Assembly: GCA_963921425.1 (NCBI GenBank)
Contig: OY992838.1
Coordinates: 5,332,001-5,396,000 of the forward strand
Source of the DNA: Dryas octopetala
Taxonomy: Eukaryota > Streptophyta > Magnoliopsida > Rosales > Rosaceae
Length of the DNA: 64,000 nucleotides
Reading direction: 5' to 3'
A program made the position numbers and the translations under genes. The notes under the pieces were generated by a model. That model was not told the DNA's origin. It worked only from the letters and a program-made list of their open reading frames with translations, and did no database searches. Positions 1 through 11,504 of the stretch are shown here, in pieces. Positions within the stretch are counted from its first letter, which is position 1. Every line of letters begins with the position of its first letter.

Positions 1-640
1 GTTTCATTTGATTTAGAAATTGAATATCAATATTAGGGATTTAATTTGGAATTTATAAATGAATTATAGGATGAGTATAATATTGTTTTTCTTCTATTTG
101 GAAAAAGATGAGTGAGTAGAATGATAGTTAAGGGAGGTAGGAAGAGTGTTTAGTAGATGAGTGTTTTAGTTGAAATATCAAAAGGTATTATAGGAATAAT
201 GGGAGGTAGGAAAAGTGTTTTTATACTTTTTTCAAATTTTTTGATGCCTGTAAAAATAAGGTTGGGAGGGGAGGGGGAGGGGAAATAGGACATGAGAGTG
301 AGAATATAAGCATTGTCTTATTTTCATACTTAAATTTTTATTTTATCTCAATTTAGTATATAATTTTTTTTTGTCAACTAATACTAACATTAGTTGATCA
401 CGATATCATGCTAAAATAATATATTATTCATTGTCAATGAACTAAATTAATATTGGTTGTAAGACATGCATGTGCAACACACGTGACTAAAGTTTTAGTA
501 TTATTAGAACAGAGTCATATTATATATCAAATTAGGACAAAATAAAAATTTGTATGTGAAATCAAGATAAATAATAATTTAGATATCTAATAAGTCAAAT
601 TGAAAAAAAAAAAACCTAAGAAAAATGTAATCATAAACAA
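1..640. other. AT-rich intergenic flank
   Basis: I see no gene here. The sequence is strongly AT-rich, with poly-A and poly-T runs (for example around 603-614) and one short purine-rich G stretch near 264-285. No reading frame shows protein-like composition. It ends at the 9-bp target duplication of the transposon that follows. Confidence 0.6.
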
Positions 641-649
641 AAAAGTAAA

Positions 650-1440
650 GGGGGGGGCTGGTCAGACCACCCAAACCTGCTAAATTGACCATCCCATTCA
701 AATTTTATCCCTTTTTGCCCATTTTGCCCCTGCATAAAAAAAAACCCACCCCTCCAATTTCGGCCGGCCACCTCTCCCCGCCGCCGGCGCAACCCACCCC
801 ACCCCCTCCCCATGGCCGGCGCGACCCCCCCTCCCCTGGCCCGATCTCCTTCTCTCTCTCTTCCCTCTCTCTGCCATCTTCTCTCTCTCCCCTCTGTCTG
901 CCTCCCTCCCTCACCGGACCACCATGGGTGGCCGGCGCAACCCCATAGACCTCCAGATCGGGGGTGGGGGATGGGTGCGACGGGGGCTGGGGCTGGGGGG
1001 TGCGACGGGGGCTGGGCTTGGGGTGAGGGGGTGCGGGCGGGCTGGGGAGGGGTGCGACGGGGGCTGGGCTTGGGGTGAGGGGGTGTGGGCGGGCTGGGGA
1101 TGGGTGCGACAGCGGCGGGGCTTGGGGTGAGGGGGTGCGGGCGGGCTGGGGAGGGGCTGGCTGGGTAGGGGTGGACTGGCTGGGGGCGGGCTGGGGAGGG
1201 GAGGGGATGGGTGGGGGAGTGGTGGCTGGGTGGGGGAGGAGGAGAGGAGGGGAGATGCGGTGGGGAGGGGTGGGGTCGCGCCGGCGGTGGAGAGGGGGTG
1301 GGGTTGCGCCGGCGGCGGGGAGGGGTGGCTGGCCAAAATCTGAAAAATGGGCATGCAGGGGCAAAATGGGCAAAAATGGGCAAAATTTTAGGGGGGTGGT
1401 CAACTCAGCAAAATAGGGTGGTCTGAATAGCTCCCCCCCC
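650..1440. mobile_element. Non-autonomous Mutator-like element (MULE) with long terminal inverted repeats
   Basis: The element starts with eight G (650-657) and ends with eight C (1433-1440). It is flanked on both sides by the same 9-bp word, AAAAGTAAA (641-649 and 1441-1449). A 9-bp target duplication is the hallmark of Mutator elements. The inverted repeats run at least 85 bp. Both arms share the order CAGACCACC, TTGACCA, a TTTTGCCC-type run and CATTTTGCCCCTGCAT, and similarity continues into a CCGCCGGCGCAACC block. The interior is very GC-rich, in sharp contrast with the flanks, and holds a 52-bp minisatellite. Pro/Gly/Arg-rich frames on both strands follow from the composition and are probably not genes. 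No transposase is present. The GC-rich inside could be a captured gene 5' end, as in Pack-MULEs, but no donor is recognisable. Confidence 0.8.
1002..1157. repeat. 52-bp GC-rich minisatellite, three copies
   Basis: Three adjacent units begin at 1002, 1054 and 1106, each opening with GCGAC and running 52 bp through GGGTGAGGGGGTG and GGGCGGGCTGGGGA. Units 1 and 2 are nearly identical; unit 3 has a few changes near its start. A shorter degenerate copy precedes them at about 977. The array is inside the MULE. Its G-runs on one strand could form G-quadruplexes, which is inference. Confidence 0.85.
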
Positions 1441-1485
1441 AAAAGTAAATTGCATAAGAAGGCTTTTTACTTTTGCTTTCTTGAA

Positions 1486-1608
1486 TGGGCCAGAGGCCCA
1501 AAATTAAAACAAAACTACCCATGGACATCATGGGCCTAGCAACATCAACAGCCCAGCAGCTAAACGAAAAGGAAAGTAAAAAAAAAAAAAACTGACCTAA
1601 AACCCTAA
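1486..1608. promoter_or_regulatory. Site II (TGGGCC/GGCCCA) cluster and telo-box upstream of RRP46
   Basis: TGGGCC occurs at 1486-1491 and 1531-1536, GGCCCA at 1495-1500, and the telo-box AAACCCTAA at 1600-1608, all 150-270 bp before the start codon. Site II elements with a telo-box are known in plants to drive genes for ribosome biogenesis and RNA processing in dividing cells. That fits an exosome subunit. Confidence 0.65.
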
Positions 1609-1758
1609 CGGCCTAACCCCAAAACCCCAGTAACCCTCAGGTTCAATTTCTGCCAATTCTTCTTCTTCGGCTACAATTTTTGGCATAACTACAAGTTTTG
1701 GAGCCTGTATAATCTCGTGGAAGAATCAATTTTGTGATTTTAACAGTGGAAGAAGACA

Positions 1759-4674
1759 ATGGAAATAGAAAGGAGTGATGGTCGTACACCGAACCAGTTG
1801 AGACCATTGGCTTGTTCTCGCAACGTCCTCAACCGCGCTCATGGCTCTGCCAGTTGGTCTCAGGGTTTTAACCTCATCACCCCCCTATTTATTTATTAAT
1901 TTATAATCCCTTAAAATCAAATATTTTCTTTCTGGACATTGTGCTCTGTATTTTAGTTTGTTTTCGTTTGGGTTACTTTGCCACTGTAATTCTGTATTTG
2001 TTCAAGTTTCTAGTAGCGTTTTGAGTTGTTAAGACCAAAAGGAAATTGGGTTTTGAATTGTAATTGCCATTTCACTGTTTGTTGCATTATGTGGGTTGGC
2101 ATTATGTTTTGGCCAATTCCCCCATTTCCCATTAAGTTATCACATTTTCTTGTATGTGTTTTGGATAGATGTTTATGTTTAGGTTTGTATTGTTCGTTTT
2201 TATAGGAGATACAAAAGTTCTAGCTGCAGTTTATGGACCCAAAGCAGGAACAAAGAAGAATGAAAACCCTGAAAAGGCTTGCGTTGAGATTATTTGGAAG
2301 CCTAAAACTGGCCAGAGTGGTGAGCTTTTGTATCTATGTTTGCGCTTTCTTCTATTGCTCAGGATTGCATGCTCTGCTTGAGAGTGTGGCTTATTCTGTT
2401 ATTTTGATCTAATTTTGCACAGATTTCTACATGATATAGGAAAATTGGAAAAGGAATATGAGATGATATTGAAGAGGACCTTGCAAAGCATCTGCATACT
2501 GACTGTCAATCCAAATACCACAACCTCAGTTATTATTCAGGTGAGGTGGTTTCATTTATACAAAAAAAAATTTATCTGCCTGAATCTTAGAAAATTTGTA
2601 TGCCACTTCAAACAACTGTAATTTAGTACATGTAACCTTGATGCCTTTTGCTTTACACACACACAACACACTCTTGCATCATTTTAATTAAACTTACATC
2701 AGTATAGACATTTTTTTCTGCTTTCCCGCAAGTGATAACTTTCAGAATCACATAGGGGATGATAACTCTCTTCAGTTTCCTTGGTTTGCTGTTTGTATTG
2801 AACTGTTTGCTGTTTGTATTGAAGTCAGTTACAACTTTGGCTTAGTAACCATCCTTACCTTAAGATCCTTATGTTTTTGCTGCAGGTTGTCAATGATGAT
2901 GGTGCTGTATCCTTCAAGGTTATTCATTTTTCATACATTATTATTTAGCAGTTTTAATAGGTTTACTGAAGCTCCATCTTGACATTCATTGAACTGCTGT
3001 ATTGCAAAGTTATGGTTTAATTGCCTGTGTTCCACAAAAAAAAAAAAAAAAAATGTACTCTTCCTGTGCTGGTGGTGGCTTTACTCTCTCTCTCTCTCTC
3101 TCAATAGAATCAATACCTCTCTCCAGCATTTTACCTGATTTAGCATCTCACTTTTTCTTTGCCATCTTCTTCTATTTACATGTGATTAAAGTGCCTTGAC
3201 AACTACTTGTATAGCTTCTCCCATGTGCCATAAATGCAGCATGTGCTGCCCTTGTTGATGCCGGTATTCCTCTAAAGCATCTAGCTGGTAAATGGGACCT
3301 ATGTTTTTGCTTTTCTTTTCTTCTTTTTGTGAATATGTGCCGACTCTTTTATGTTGGTGTTTGCAGTTGCAATATGTTGTTGCTTGGCAGAGAGTGGATG
3401 CGTCGTATTGGACCCCAACAAGCTAGAAGAGCAGGTTTTACTTTGTCCATATAATTTATTTTACTCTGACAAACATTTGATGGCAGTTTGATTATACTTG
3501 AAAGTCCATAACTTCTTAAGCGTAAAAAGGAGGATCTAAGTAACACAAGTAGATTAGGCACCGGGGCATCGAGAAATGATCCTTGTGTGTTGTAGAGTTG
3601 TAGTTTTGTATTGTGACAAGAAATGTTCCTTTCTTTAGGCACTGAGGGATCAGGCTGTAAGCGTATCTGGAGTTATGCATATATCTCCATCCTTATTGAG
3701 TTTGGAGTTGTGTGTGTGCATGTGCATTTTTTATTTTTATTTTTAATTCTCTACAATGGTATAATTTGAACTTGTGACCTATTCCAACCTCAATATATCC
3801 CTTAACCCGGTGAGCCAAGACCGAGGGGTATTCTTTGACAATCCATAAATCTCTATCCTTAATTTGTAATGGCAGAAAATGAAGGCGTTTGCATATTTGG
3901 TCTTTCCAAACTCAGTTCTCTCAATCTTTCCGGAAGGACAATTGCAGGAGAAAGGCGAACCCATGGAACATGGGATCATCACCTCTGTTACCCAGGGTGC
4001 AATGTCAGGTCTTTTTCACTCTTCATTTATCCTTTTCTATTTGTTGATATTAGAAATTTCCTAGTTTTCCATGCTTTGATCCATTTGAGGCACATTAAAC
4101 CTATAGGCTACAAAAGAGGGAAAGTGACCACTTTGGCTTCAAGAGCTAGTGTAAATTTTTTTACTTTTTGCTCTATGTTTCCCTTCCATTCTTCTCTGCA
4201 TATACTCAATTTTTCTTCATATTTAATATTATATTGCATTAAGTTTTGGTAGTGAATGCACATCTTCTCTGCCTCTTTAAGGCACCTACAATTATTTAAC
4301 TTGTTTGGATTTGTAACCCACTGGTCAGATGGAATTATTTTCCCACACCTGTAAATTGAATTGTAGTCGTTATGTCCAGTCCTGCTTGATATATGACTCC
4401 TTGAATAAAGTGTTTTATTCTGAATTCCCCACAGCTTTGTCAGGCTTGCTACTGATACTTGGCATTCACTTTGTATTACCATGTAAATGTTGTTTTGGAG
4501 AGACCTCATGCCATTCTGATACTTGGTCTAATTGGGGTATTGTCTAAATTGTTCCTAGTGGACGACTATCTTCACTGTTTAGAACGAGGGCGTGCTGCAA
4601 CTACAAAGATGTCTACTTTTCTCAGGAGGAGCTTGCAACCACAGCTTCCAATTGATTCATCTAAAGCTGGCTGA
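1759..4674 (+). CDS. RRP46: Exosome complex component RRP46 homologue
   Basis: This is a non-catalytic RNase PH-fold subunit of the exosome ring, acting in 3'-5' RNA processing and decay in nucleus and cytoplasm. I resolve eight exons: 1759-1864, 2206-2319, 2440-2540, 2886-2906, 3215-3287, 3367-3434, 3876-4008 and 4559-4674. All junctions are in phase and give 243 residues, close to the usual RRP46 length. Visible family blocks are SDGRTPNQLRPL at the N-terminus, GDTKVLAAVYGP (strand and loop of the RNase PH fold), NAACAALVDAGIPLKHL and GEPMEHGIITSVTQGAMS. Exon 4 is a 21-nt micro-exon encoding VVNDDGA. The exon 3 acceptor at 2439 is preferred because the upstream AG at 2422 would bring in a stop. 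The start is the first ATG in the conserved N-terminal context. Identification is firm; exact splice sites are inferred. Confidence 0.92.
3735..3840 (-). mobile_element. Short tRNA-derived SINE relic in RRP46 intron 6
   Basis: Read on the minus strand, this stretch has an A-box-like CTTGGCTCACCGGGTTAAG, then about 35 bp later a B-box-like CACAAGTTCAAAT, and it ends in an A-rich tail (complement of 3735-3755). That order is typical of plant tRNA-related SINEs. Target duplications are not clear, so it is an old or partial copy. Confidence 0.4.
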
Positions 4675-6398
4675 TTTCACATGTTACTGACAGTAACCAG
4701 CGTAAAGTCTCTATATAGTATGAAGTTCACTGGCGCTGATTTTTGGTGCATCCTTGCTGGATGATCATGAACCCTATATGAAAGATTTCTTCTAATATCT
4801 GGATAAAAAGAAAACTCCATCAAACTTAGTAGCATGGTTGGTAGGATTTTCTGTTATAATCTCCTTACAATTGTATTAGAACCTCCAGATCAATGTAATA
4901 CAATGACTTCCAATGTAGCCCTGGTTATTCCTAGATTATGTTCCCCCATTTGTACGTTCTCTATAGAAAATGACTGATGAGAATATGCTTCTTAGTAATA
5001 GTAATGTTTCCCCCCATTTTTCATTGTTGAGATGGTGTTTGTGGTTGCTGTTGTCGGGCTTTGGTAGACCATATATAGTTAATTTGTTACTTTGATTATA
5101 CAAGATTACCCTGTGAAAAGCAGTATAGCTAAACGCAAGGAAAAAAGCTTCCCTTTCACAGTTGTAAACGCCCCATGTGTCTATCCTCTCAACACGCGAT
5201 TAAGTGCGTGATGAGAGAGTCAGACACAATGAATGTATATATCAATTACATAAAAAGCTTTACTTGAATGAAAAGCCTTAGAAAATAAAGGAAAAAAAAA
5301 ATCTTGTATAGGAGCGTTGTGCTTACAACTTTATCCAGGAGAAGTTTATACAATGTTTAGGTGTTGTATAAGCCCGCCAGCCAGCTGACGTATTCCTATA
5401 AATAGCATATTTTCAATCATTCCAGAAGCAATGGACAAGGAAAGATGCCATTAAGAAGAAGGCATCTTCATCTCAAGTCTCAACTTACTATAAATAGGAT
5501 TTAATCTCCACAAGCAATATATGCTTCATCATTTCCCCTATATAATATAATATATATATATATATCAGTATAATATTATTAGATTAGGTAGATGATGCCT
5601 GTATGCGTACTCTTATGTCACAACTCACAAGTTCTATTATTGTATTCGTTTACATAATATATACTGGTCTAGATTAATTAATGCATGCATGAGATGGCAC
5701 GGTGTCATAGATATATCAATCATTTTCTTGACACAAGTAAATAATTTAATTTCCTCTCTACAATTCGAACGCCGGGGGCATGCCTGTATGCGTACTCTTA
5801 TGTCACAAGTTCTATTATTGTATTCGTTGACATAATAGGTCTAGATTAATGCATGCATGAGGTGCCATGGTGTCATTGATATATCAATCATTTTCTTTAC
5901 ACAAATAAATAATTTAATTTCCTCTCATTTCTTTTAACTCGTTAAGTTATATAGGACCAGAAGATATTTATGTAATGTAGTGTAATAACCTACGGTACCT
6001 ACCCATAAAGTTAACACTAACAAGGACTTGTGTATTAATGGAGCTCACAAAAATTGTTTGTAACAAATTTGTTTTATCTTTCCGGCCAAAAAAGAAAAAA
6101 ACAAATTTCTTTATCGATGTAATTAAAATTTAAGTTATAGTGGCCGGGGCAGGTGGGGTACGTAGGATCCATTGGGTTCCTTATATTCGTTGCTGGTACC
6201 AATGAAATAAAATCATATATATTGAGCTATTTGTCATTAGGCTTAGAGATAGTGGCCGATCATGTAAATTTCAATAAACCTGTCTGCATGTATTTGCTAA
6301 TAGGGCCAAACACACTTGACTTGGTTTATAAATTATCATATATAGAAGTTGTAAACGATCAGTGAGTGAGGGATCGAGATAAAGACGCAGAAATAGAG
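4675..6398. other. Intergenic region between RRP46 and the first CCD copy
   Basis: This holds the RRP46 3' untranslated region, then AT-rich spacer, then the likely promoter of the first CCD copy. No gene is visible. The only clear structure is the direct duplication at 5593-5932, listed separately, and an AT dinucleotide run near 5546-5565. Confidence 0.55.
5593..5932 (+). repeat. Tandem duplication of about 160 bp upstream of CCD copy 1
   Basis: Two copies, about 5593-5760 and 5778-5930, both begin ATGCCTGTATGCGTACTC and end in AATTTAATTTCCTCTC. They differ by small indels such as CAACTCACAAG against CAAG, and by point changes. They lie 470-800 bp before the CCD copy 1 start and may double any regulatory site they carry. 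Confidence 0.8.
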
Positions 6399-9300
6399 AT
6401 GGCATCTTCATCTTCATGCATGCGTATGCAGGCATTTCAAGTGAATTGCTTTAATGTTCAGAAGAAGCCCTCAGTAATTGTCTCAGACAATTTTGTTAAT
6501 TACTTCAAGTTTAAGACCACACTCTCCTCAGCTATCATGGTGAGACTTATTACTTCATCTCTCTCGATCTCTCTCTCTTCTCATTATATATATATGTAAA
6601 CACGTACATGATTGATTGATCGATCGATCGCAGCCGTTGTTGAGAAAAATGCAGCAAGCAGTTGTTCCCATGCAGCAAATAGATCATATCTCCAAAACCT
6701 TCAAGAGCACATCTGCTAAAATGTTGGACGCCTTGGTGGATTCGATTTTCGAATTCATTGATCAACCACTACTTCCATCTCAGGTACGTACGTAGCGTTT
6801 CGATCATTTCAGGCACAACCTGATCACTACTTTGCATGTGTGCATATTATTGTTCATACTCATTTTCCGCCAAGCAAAAAGACAAGTTGCATGTCTCCAA
6901 CGAGATTTTTAATTATGAACGCCCAAGATTTTAAATTATCTCGATCTATATATATATATATATATATATGCTGATTAATTACTGCAGAGCAATTTTGGCC
7001 CGATTGATGAGTTGGGAGAAGCAGTTGATATCACCAGCAGCATCAAAGGGAAAATCCCAGATATATAATTTTCCCGAGGGTGTCTACGTAAGAAATGGTA
7101 AGTACTTAAATTACTAATTAATTAATTAGTATTTTGTGTATCTATAACTTATTGACTAGAGTTTTGTGTATCTGTAATTAATTAATTACACTTACACTCC
7201 ATAAGGTTTATCGTTTTTTCGCATATACTTCTAGGTTTTTTCAACAATTACATATACACCCCCTGAGATTTCAAAACTATTGGATATAACCCCCTATAGT
7301 GAGACGAAAAATGATAAAAAATTATGTAAAAAGGCATGCTAAGGGATGAAATGACCGGCCTAATAAGATTATTTAAGATGTAAGGTCCAACATCAATATA
7401 AATATTTTCTTTTTTGTTTATTTATTTTTTTTCTCTTGTAGGGGGTTATATGCAATAGTTTTGAAATCTTAGAGAGTGTATGTGTAATTTTTAAAACCTC
7501 ATGAGGTGTATGTGAAAAGACGATAAATCTCATGGATGTAAGTGTAATTAACTCTTATATGTATAACCAATCAAGTTATAAGAAAATTAGTGTAAGCAAA
7601 TGAGGACAAAATTAGTAGGGATATTTCTAGGGAAATTAATTCTGCCGCTTCAACTTAATATTGGAGGTACCGAGGTACGTTGCTTGTCTACATTGGTCAC
7701 GAGCCAATATTGTACTTATTAATTCAACTAAGTGGTCAAATTACTCATATGAATTCAACACAATGGTCAAAAAGTGTGTTCGCCAGAGAAAAAAAATCAT
7801 AAATCTTGGTTAACTAACAATAAGATTGATGAAATCGTTAAAGAATCTTATCTGCTTTATGCTACTGGATGCTCCTATATATATCACTCCAAAATTAGAT
7901 CGACATTCCTGTCTTCAAAAATATATATTTTTCTTAATTCTCTCACATGGGGATGGAACCTACATGACATTATTTTTAATGTTTGATGACGGTGTCATGG
8001 TTTTTCTTCTATGTAAGAAATGATCCAAATATTCGTATAAAAAAAAAAAAAAAAAAAAACAGAATTGGATGCACTAATTAATTATAATTCCAATTCTTCA
8101 TTACCATGTTAATTGCATGCATGCATATATGAATGCAGGACCAAACCCTCTATTTGGAGGACTGAAATCGACGAAATCTGTGTTTGGAAGGTCAAGTTAC
8201 ATATGGATAGAAGGAGAAGGCATGCTTCACGCTCTCTACTTTACTAGGGACGACGACGTCGTTTCTGGTCATGGAAGCTGCAGCTGGACTGTCTGCTACA
8301 ACAACAGACATGTTGAAACCGAAACATTCAACCAAGAAAAACAAAGGAACAAGCCATCTTTCCTCCCTGCCATAGCCGGCGATTCACCGGCCATTTTGTC
8401 TGCTTATCTCCTCAATTTGGTGGGCATATTAATTTAATTAACACATCTCATTTCAAAACGAGTAAATTCATATTATAATTATGTTATTATGTTATGAAAC
8501 TATTAATTTAAACTATTAATTTTAACAAAAACTTACTTAGCCAGTGAGTCTTGCAAAATAATGTACGTATTCCTATCATTACCAGTGGAGAAGCGACACA
8601 TTAGGGTTGCATGACCCTGGCCAATAGCATAGTTGTTTCACTCTTACAATTTTAGGTATGACCCCATTATCCTTTTAATTAGAAAAAAAAATTAGACCCT
8701 ATTTTTTAGGATTTCTTATTACAATATGAATGGTGTGTTACTTTGGTTTTTGTGTGTGCTTTTGGCCATTGACTGTCTTATATATGCTTGTTCTATTAAT
8801 TAGTTAATTGGTTTTTGTTTTCTCTAGTGATTTCATGAATACTTCTTTTTTTTTTTTTTTACCAGTCATGAATACTTATTTTATGTTTCCTAAACAAATG
8901 AAGATGGCACGAGATTGCACATATCTTTTTGTTAATCGTAGTTTGTTGACTCTTATAACAATTATCAAGAAGTTAAGATAAGCATGTATAGTTGAAAATT
9001 TTCTATATATATGATGTGAGAGAAAATTTTCTATTGTTATTATGCCCCCATTATGATTAATTCATGGCTACAAACATTACCATCCATGTTAAAGAAGTAA
9101 ATCATTGGAGAATTCAGGGATAGGTTTTGCTAAAATTGGGCCATAAACAATTGATCTAGCTAGTGTGGCCAATTAACCCTGATTCTAAATTATGATCTTT
9201 TAATTATGATGCTTGTAATTCCATGCAGTTGAGGTTTGGCAAAGTGAACAAGTATTTGAGCAACACCAATGTTTTTGAGCATTCGGGGAAGTTCTACTCC

Positions 9301-11504
9301 ATCGCAGAGAATCACATTCCTCAGGAGATTGACCTCCTCACCTTACAAACTTTAGCCAATTGGGATGTCTCTGGAGCTTGGAACCGACCCTTCACCAGCC
9401 ACCCAAAGGTACTATTAATCCTTAATGAATTTGCACTTTTAAGCATGCATTAATTCTAATCACTTCTGTTACGCAAGCACAATTATTTCTCTGTAATTTT
9501 GTTTTAATTAATACTTCTTCTTTTCAATGTTTCAGAGAGCTCCAGGCACAGGGGAGCTAGTTATAATGGGCGTGGACGCAGTTAACCTTTTATGGAAATA
9601 GGAATTGTTTCTGGTATATATGGTAGCATTTTGTATAGTATATATAGGACTTGTGTATTTATAACAAAGAAGATCAATAGTAATTATAAGTATGACCTTA
9701 ATTCTCAGCTGACGGAAAGGAATTAATTCATAAAGTGGACCTCAAACTCAATAGGTGCAGCCTCTGCCATGAAATAGGGGTTACACAAAGGTAAAAAATT
9801 AATTATTATTCTAGCAGTCAGATCATTAATTTGTTAATTAATCTATCTCAAAGATTTTTATTTGCCACTAAATTATCAATGCAGGTACAATGTGATCATG
9901 GATTTTCCTCTAACAATAGACATACAGAGACTTGTCAATGGAGGCCCGTGAGTACTACATCTGCATGCACCCTTCTTAATTATTCCACTCCAAACATCCA
10001 CATGATTATCACCATCAAAATATATAGTTGTTCAATTCAATTTGCTTGATGGGCTGATTTTGATATATGCAGATTAATAAAGTACAATAAAGAAGGATAT
10101 GCAAGAATTGGTGTAATGCCTCGCTATGGTGATGCAGATTCAATCCGCTGGTTTCAAGTTGAACCCAACTGCACATTTCACATCATCAATTGTTTTGAAG
10201 ATGGTGATCATGAGGTAATTATATATTACTTAACACAAGTAATGGTAATTTTATGATTAACTTGCAACTGATCAACTACATTTGGAATTTGATTTTTAAA
10301 TGTATGTGGGATATATGAGCAGGTTGTAGTGTGGGGTTGTAAAGCTCTAGACTCAGTAATACCAGGACCTGATCACAGGAGATTGAATCAATTTGGGTGG
10401 TTTTCAAGTAAAGAAAATACTAATGATATTGATATCTCTACCTCAGCAGCAGAGGATGGTAAATTATTTTCTCATGCTTATGAATGGAGATTGAGCATGA
10501 AGACTGGAGAAGTCAGGGAGAGATATCTCACTGGAAAAAAGTTCTTCATGGACTTTCCCATGATCAATGGAGCTTTTGCTGGCGTGAAAAATAGATATGG
10601 CTACACCCAAGTGGTTGATTCTATTGCGAGCTCTACCTCGGGTAATTATGAAATAATATTTCCCAAAAAGACGTACAAATATATCTAAAAATTATTGTAT
10701 GTGACTGTCACTTGTAATTCAAGATCATAAATTACTATCTAAATGGCTAAATTGCTCCTATCATATCATTTATTAATAATGGTTTATCTATGTGAGAAAT
10801 AATCTTTGGCTATGTTTAGGCATGGCTAAATTCGGTGGTCTAGCCAAGCTACATTTTAAAGAGCAGGATGAAAGATTTTCTTTGGTAATTAAATAGGCCC
10901 TGAACAGTACTAGTTTCATTTAATACTTTTTCTTCTGTTTTATGTATGAGAATTGATATTATTTATATGTCTGCCATTGAATGAATTGCTAGAGAGAAGG
11001 TCAAGTAGAAGACGCAATAAAGGTGGAGACCCATATATTTGAGGAGAACACCTTTTGCTCTGGACCTGCTTTTGTCCCTAAAGAAAGAGGTCTTCAAGAA
11101 GACGATGGATGGGTTATCACTTTTGTTCACAATGAAGATACCAATATATCTCAAGTAATTAAATCCATCAATTTATAGTACCTGAAATTTTTTGATGAGA
11201 AATTCTTTGGTCGGGAAAAATTTATCTCTTACGGGTGTATAAAAAGTACGTGTTTATTTATCAAATCACGTGTTAGGTCACATAGTGTATATATCCGTTA
11301 CATGAAAATTTTATTCATTTTGTTATTTAAGATTGATGATATGCACCTTCATTAATTTATTTTTTCCTTTTTAATTCGATTGTGCAGGTGTATGTGATTG
11401 ATGCAAAGAAGTTTTCGAACAAACCTGTTGCCAAAATTACATTGCCCTGCAGAGTCCCATATGGATTTCATGGAGCTTTCATGCCAATCTCATCACACAA
11501 TTAA
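6399..11504 (+). pseudogene. Carotenoid cleavage dioxygenase (CCD1-like), tandem copy 1, two frameshifts
   Basis: This is an RPE65/CCD-family gene of 13 exons: 6399-6539, 6634-6783, 6988-7097, 8139-8419, 9229-9408, 9536-9613, 9709-9790, 9885-9947, 10073-10214, 10323-10641, 10820-10884, 10993-11154 and 11388-11504. All splice sites are intact and match copy 2. Intact enzymes use a four-His non-haem iron centre to split carotenoids or apocarotenoids. The four His are visible in SHPK, CHEIGVTQ, FHIINC and VPYGFHG. Two indels break the frame. One extra base in exon 3 (near 7064-7070) puts TAA before the PEGVYVRNG block. One missing base in exon 6 (near 9590) gives a TAG at 9599-9601. Exon 6 is 78 nt against 79 in copy 2. 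Either this is a young pseudogene or the assembly has indel errors. The roughly 85-residue N-terminal extension is longer than in classical CCD1, so a zaxinone-synthase-type enzyme is an alternative. Confidence 0.75.
7183..7555. mobile_element. Foldback MITE in intron 3 of CCD copy 1
   Basis: The two ends are inverted copies over about 115 bp at roughly 80% identity. The left arm reads from ATTACACTTACACTCC through GAGATTTCAAAACTATTG to ATAACCCCCTA. The right arm is its complement, ending GGATGTAAGTGTAAT. The short centre has no coding potential. The target duplication is unclear because both flanks are TTAA-rich. Confidence 0.7.

Noticed and set aside
631-1426. Several long Pro-rich, Gly-rich and Arg-rich open frames on both strands
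   Set aside because: They overlap in many frames because the MULE core is nearly free of A and T, so stops are rare. None has domain-like sequence.
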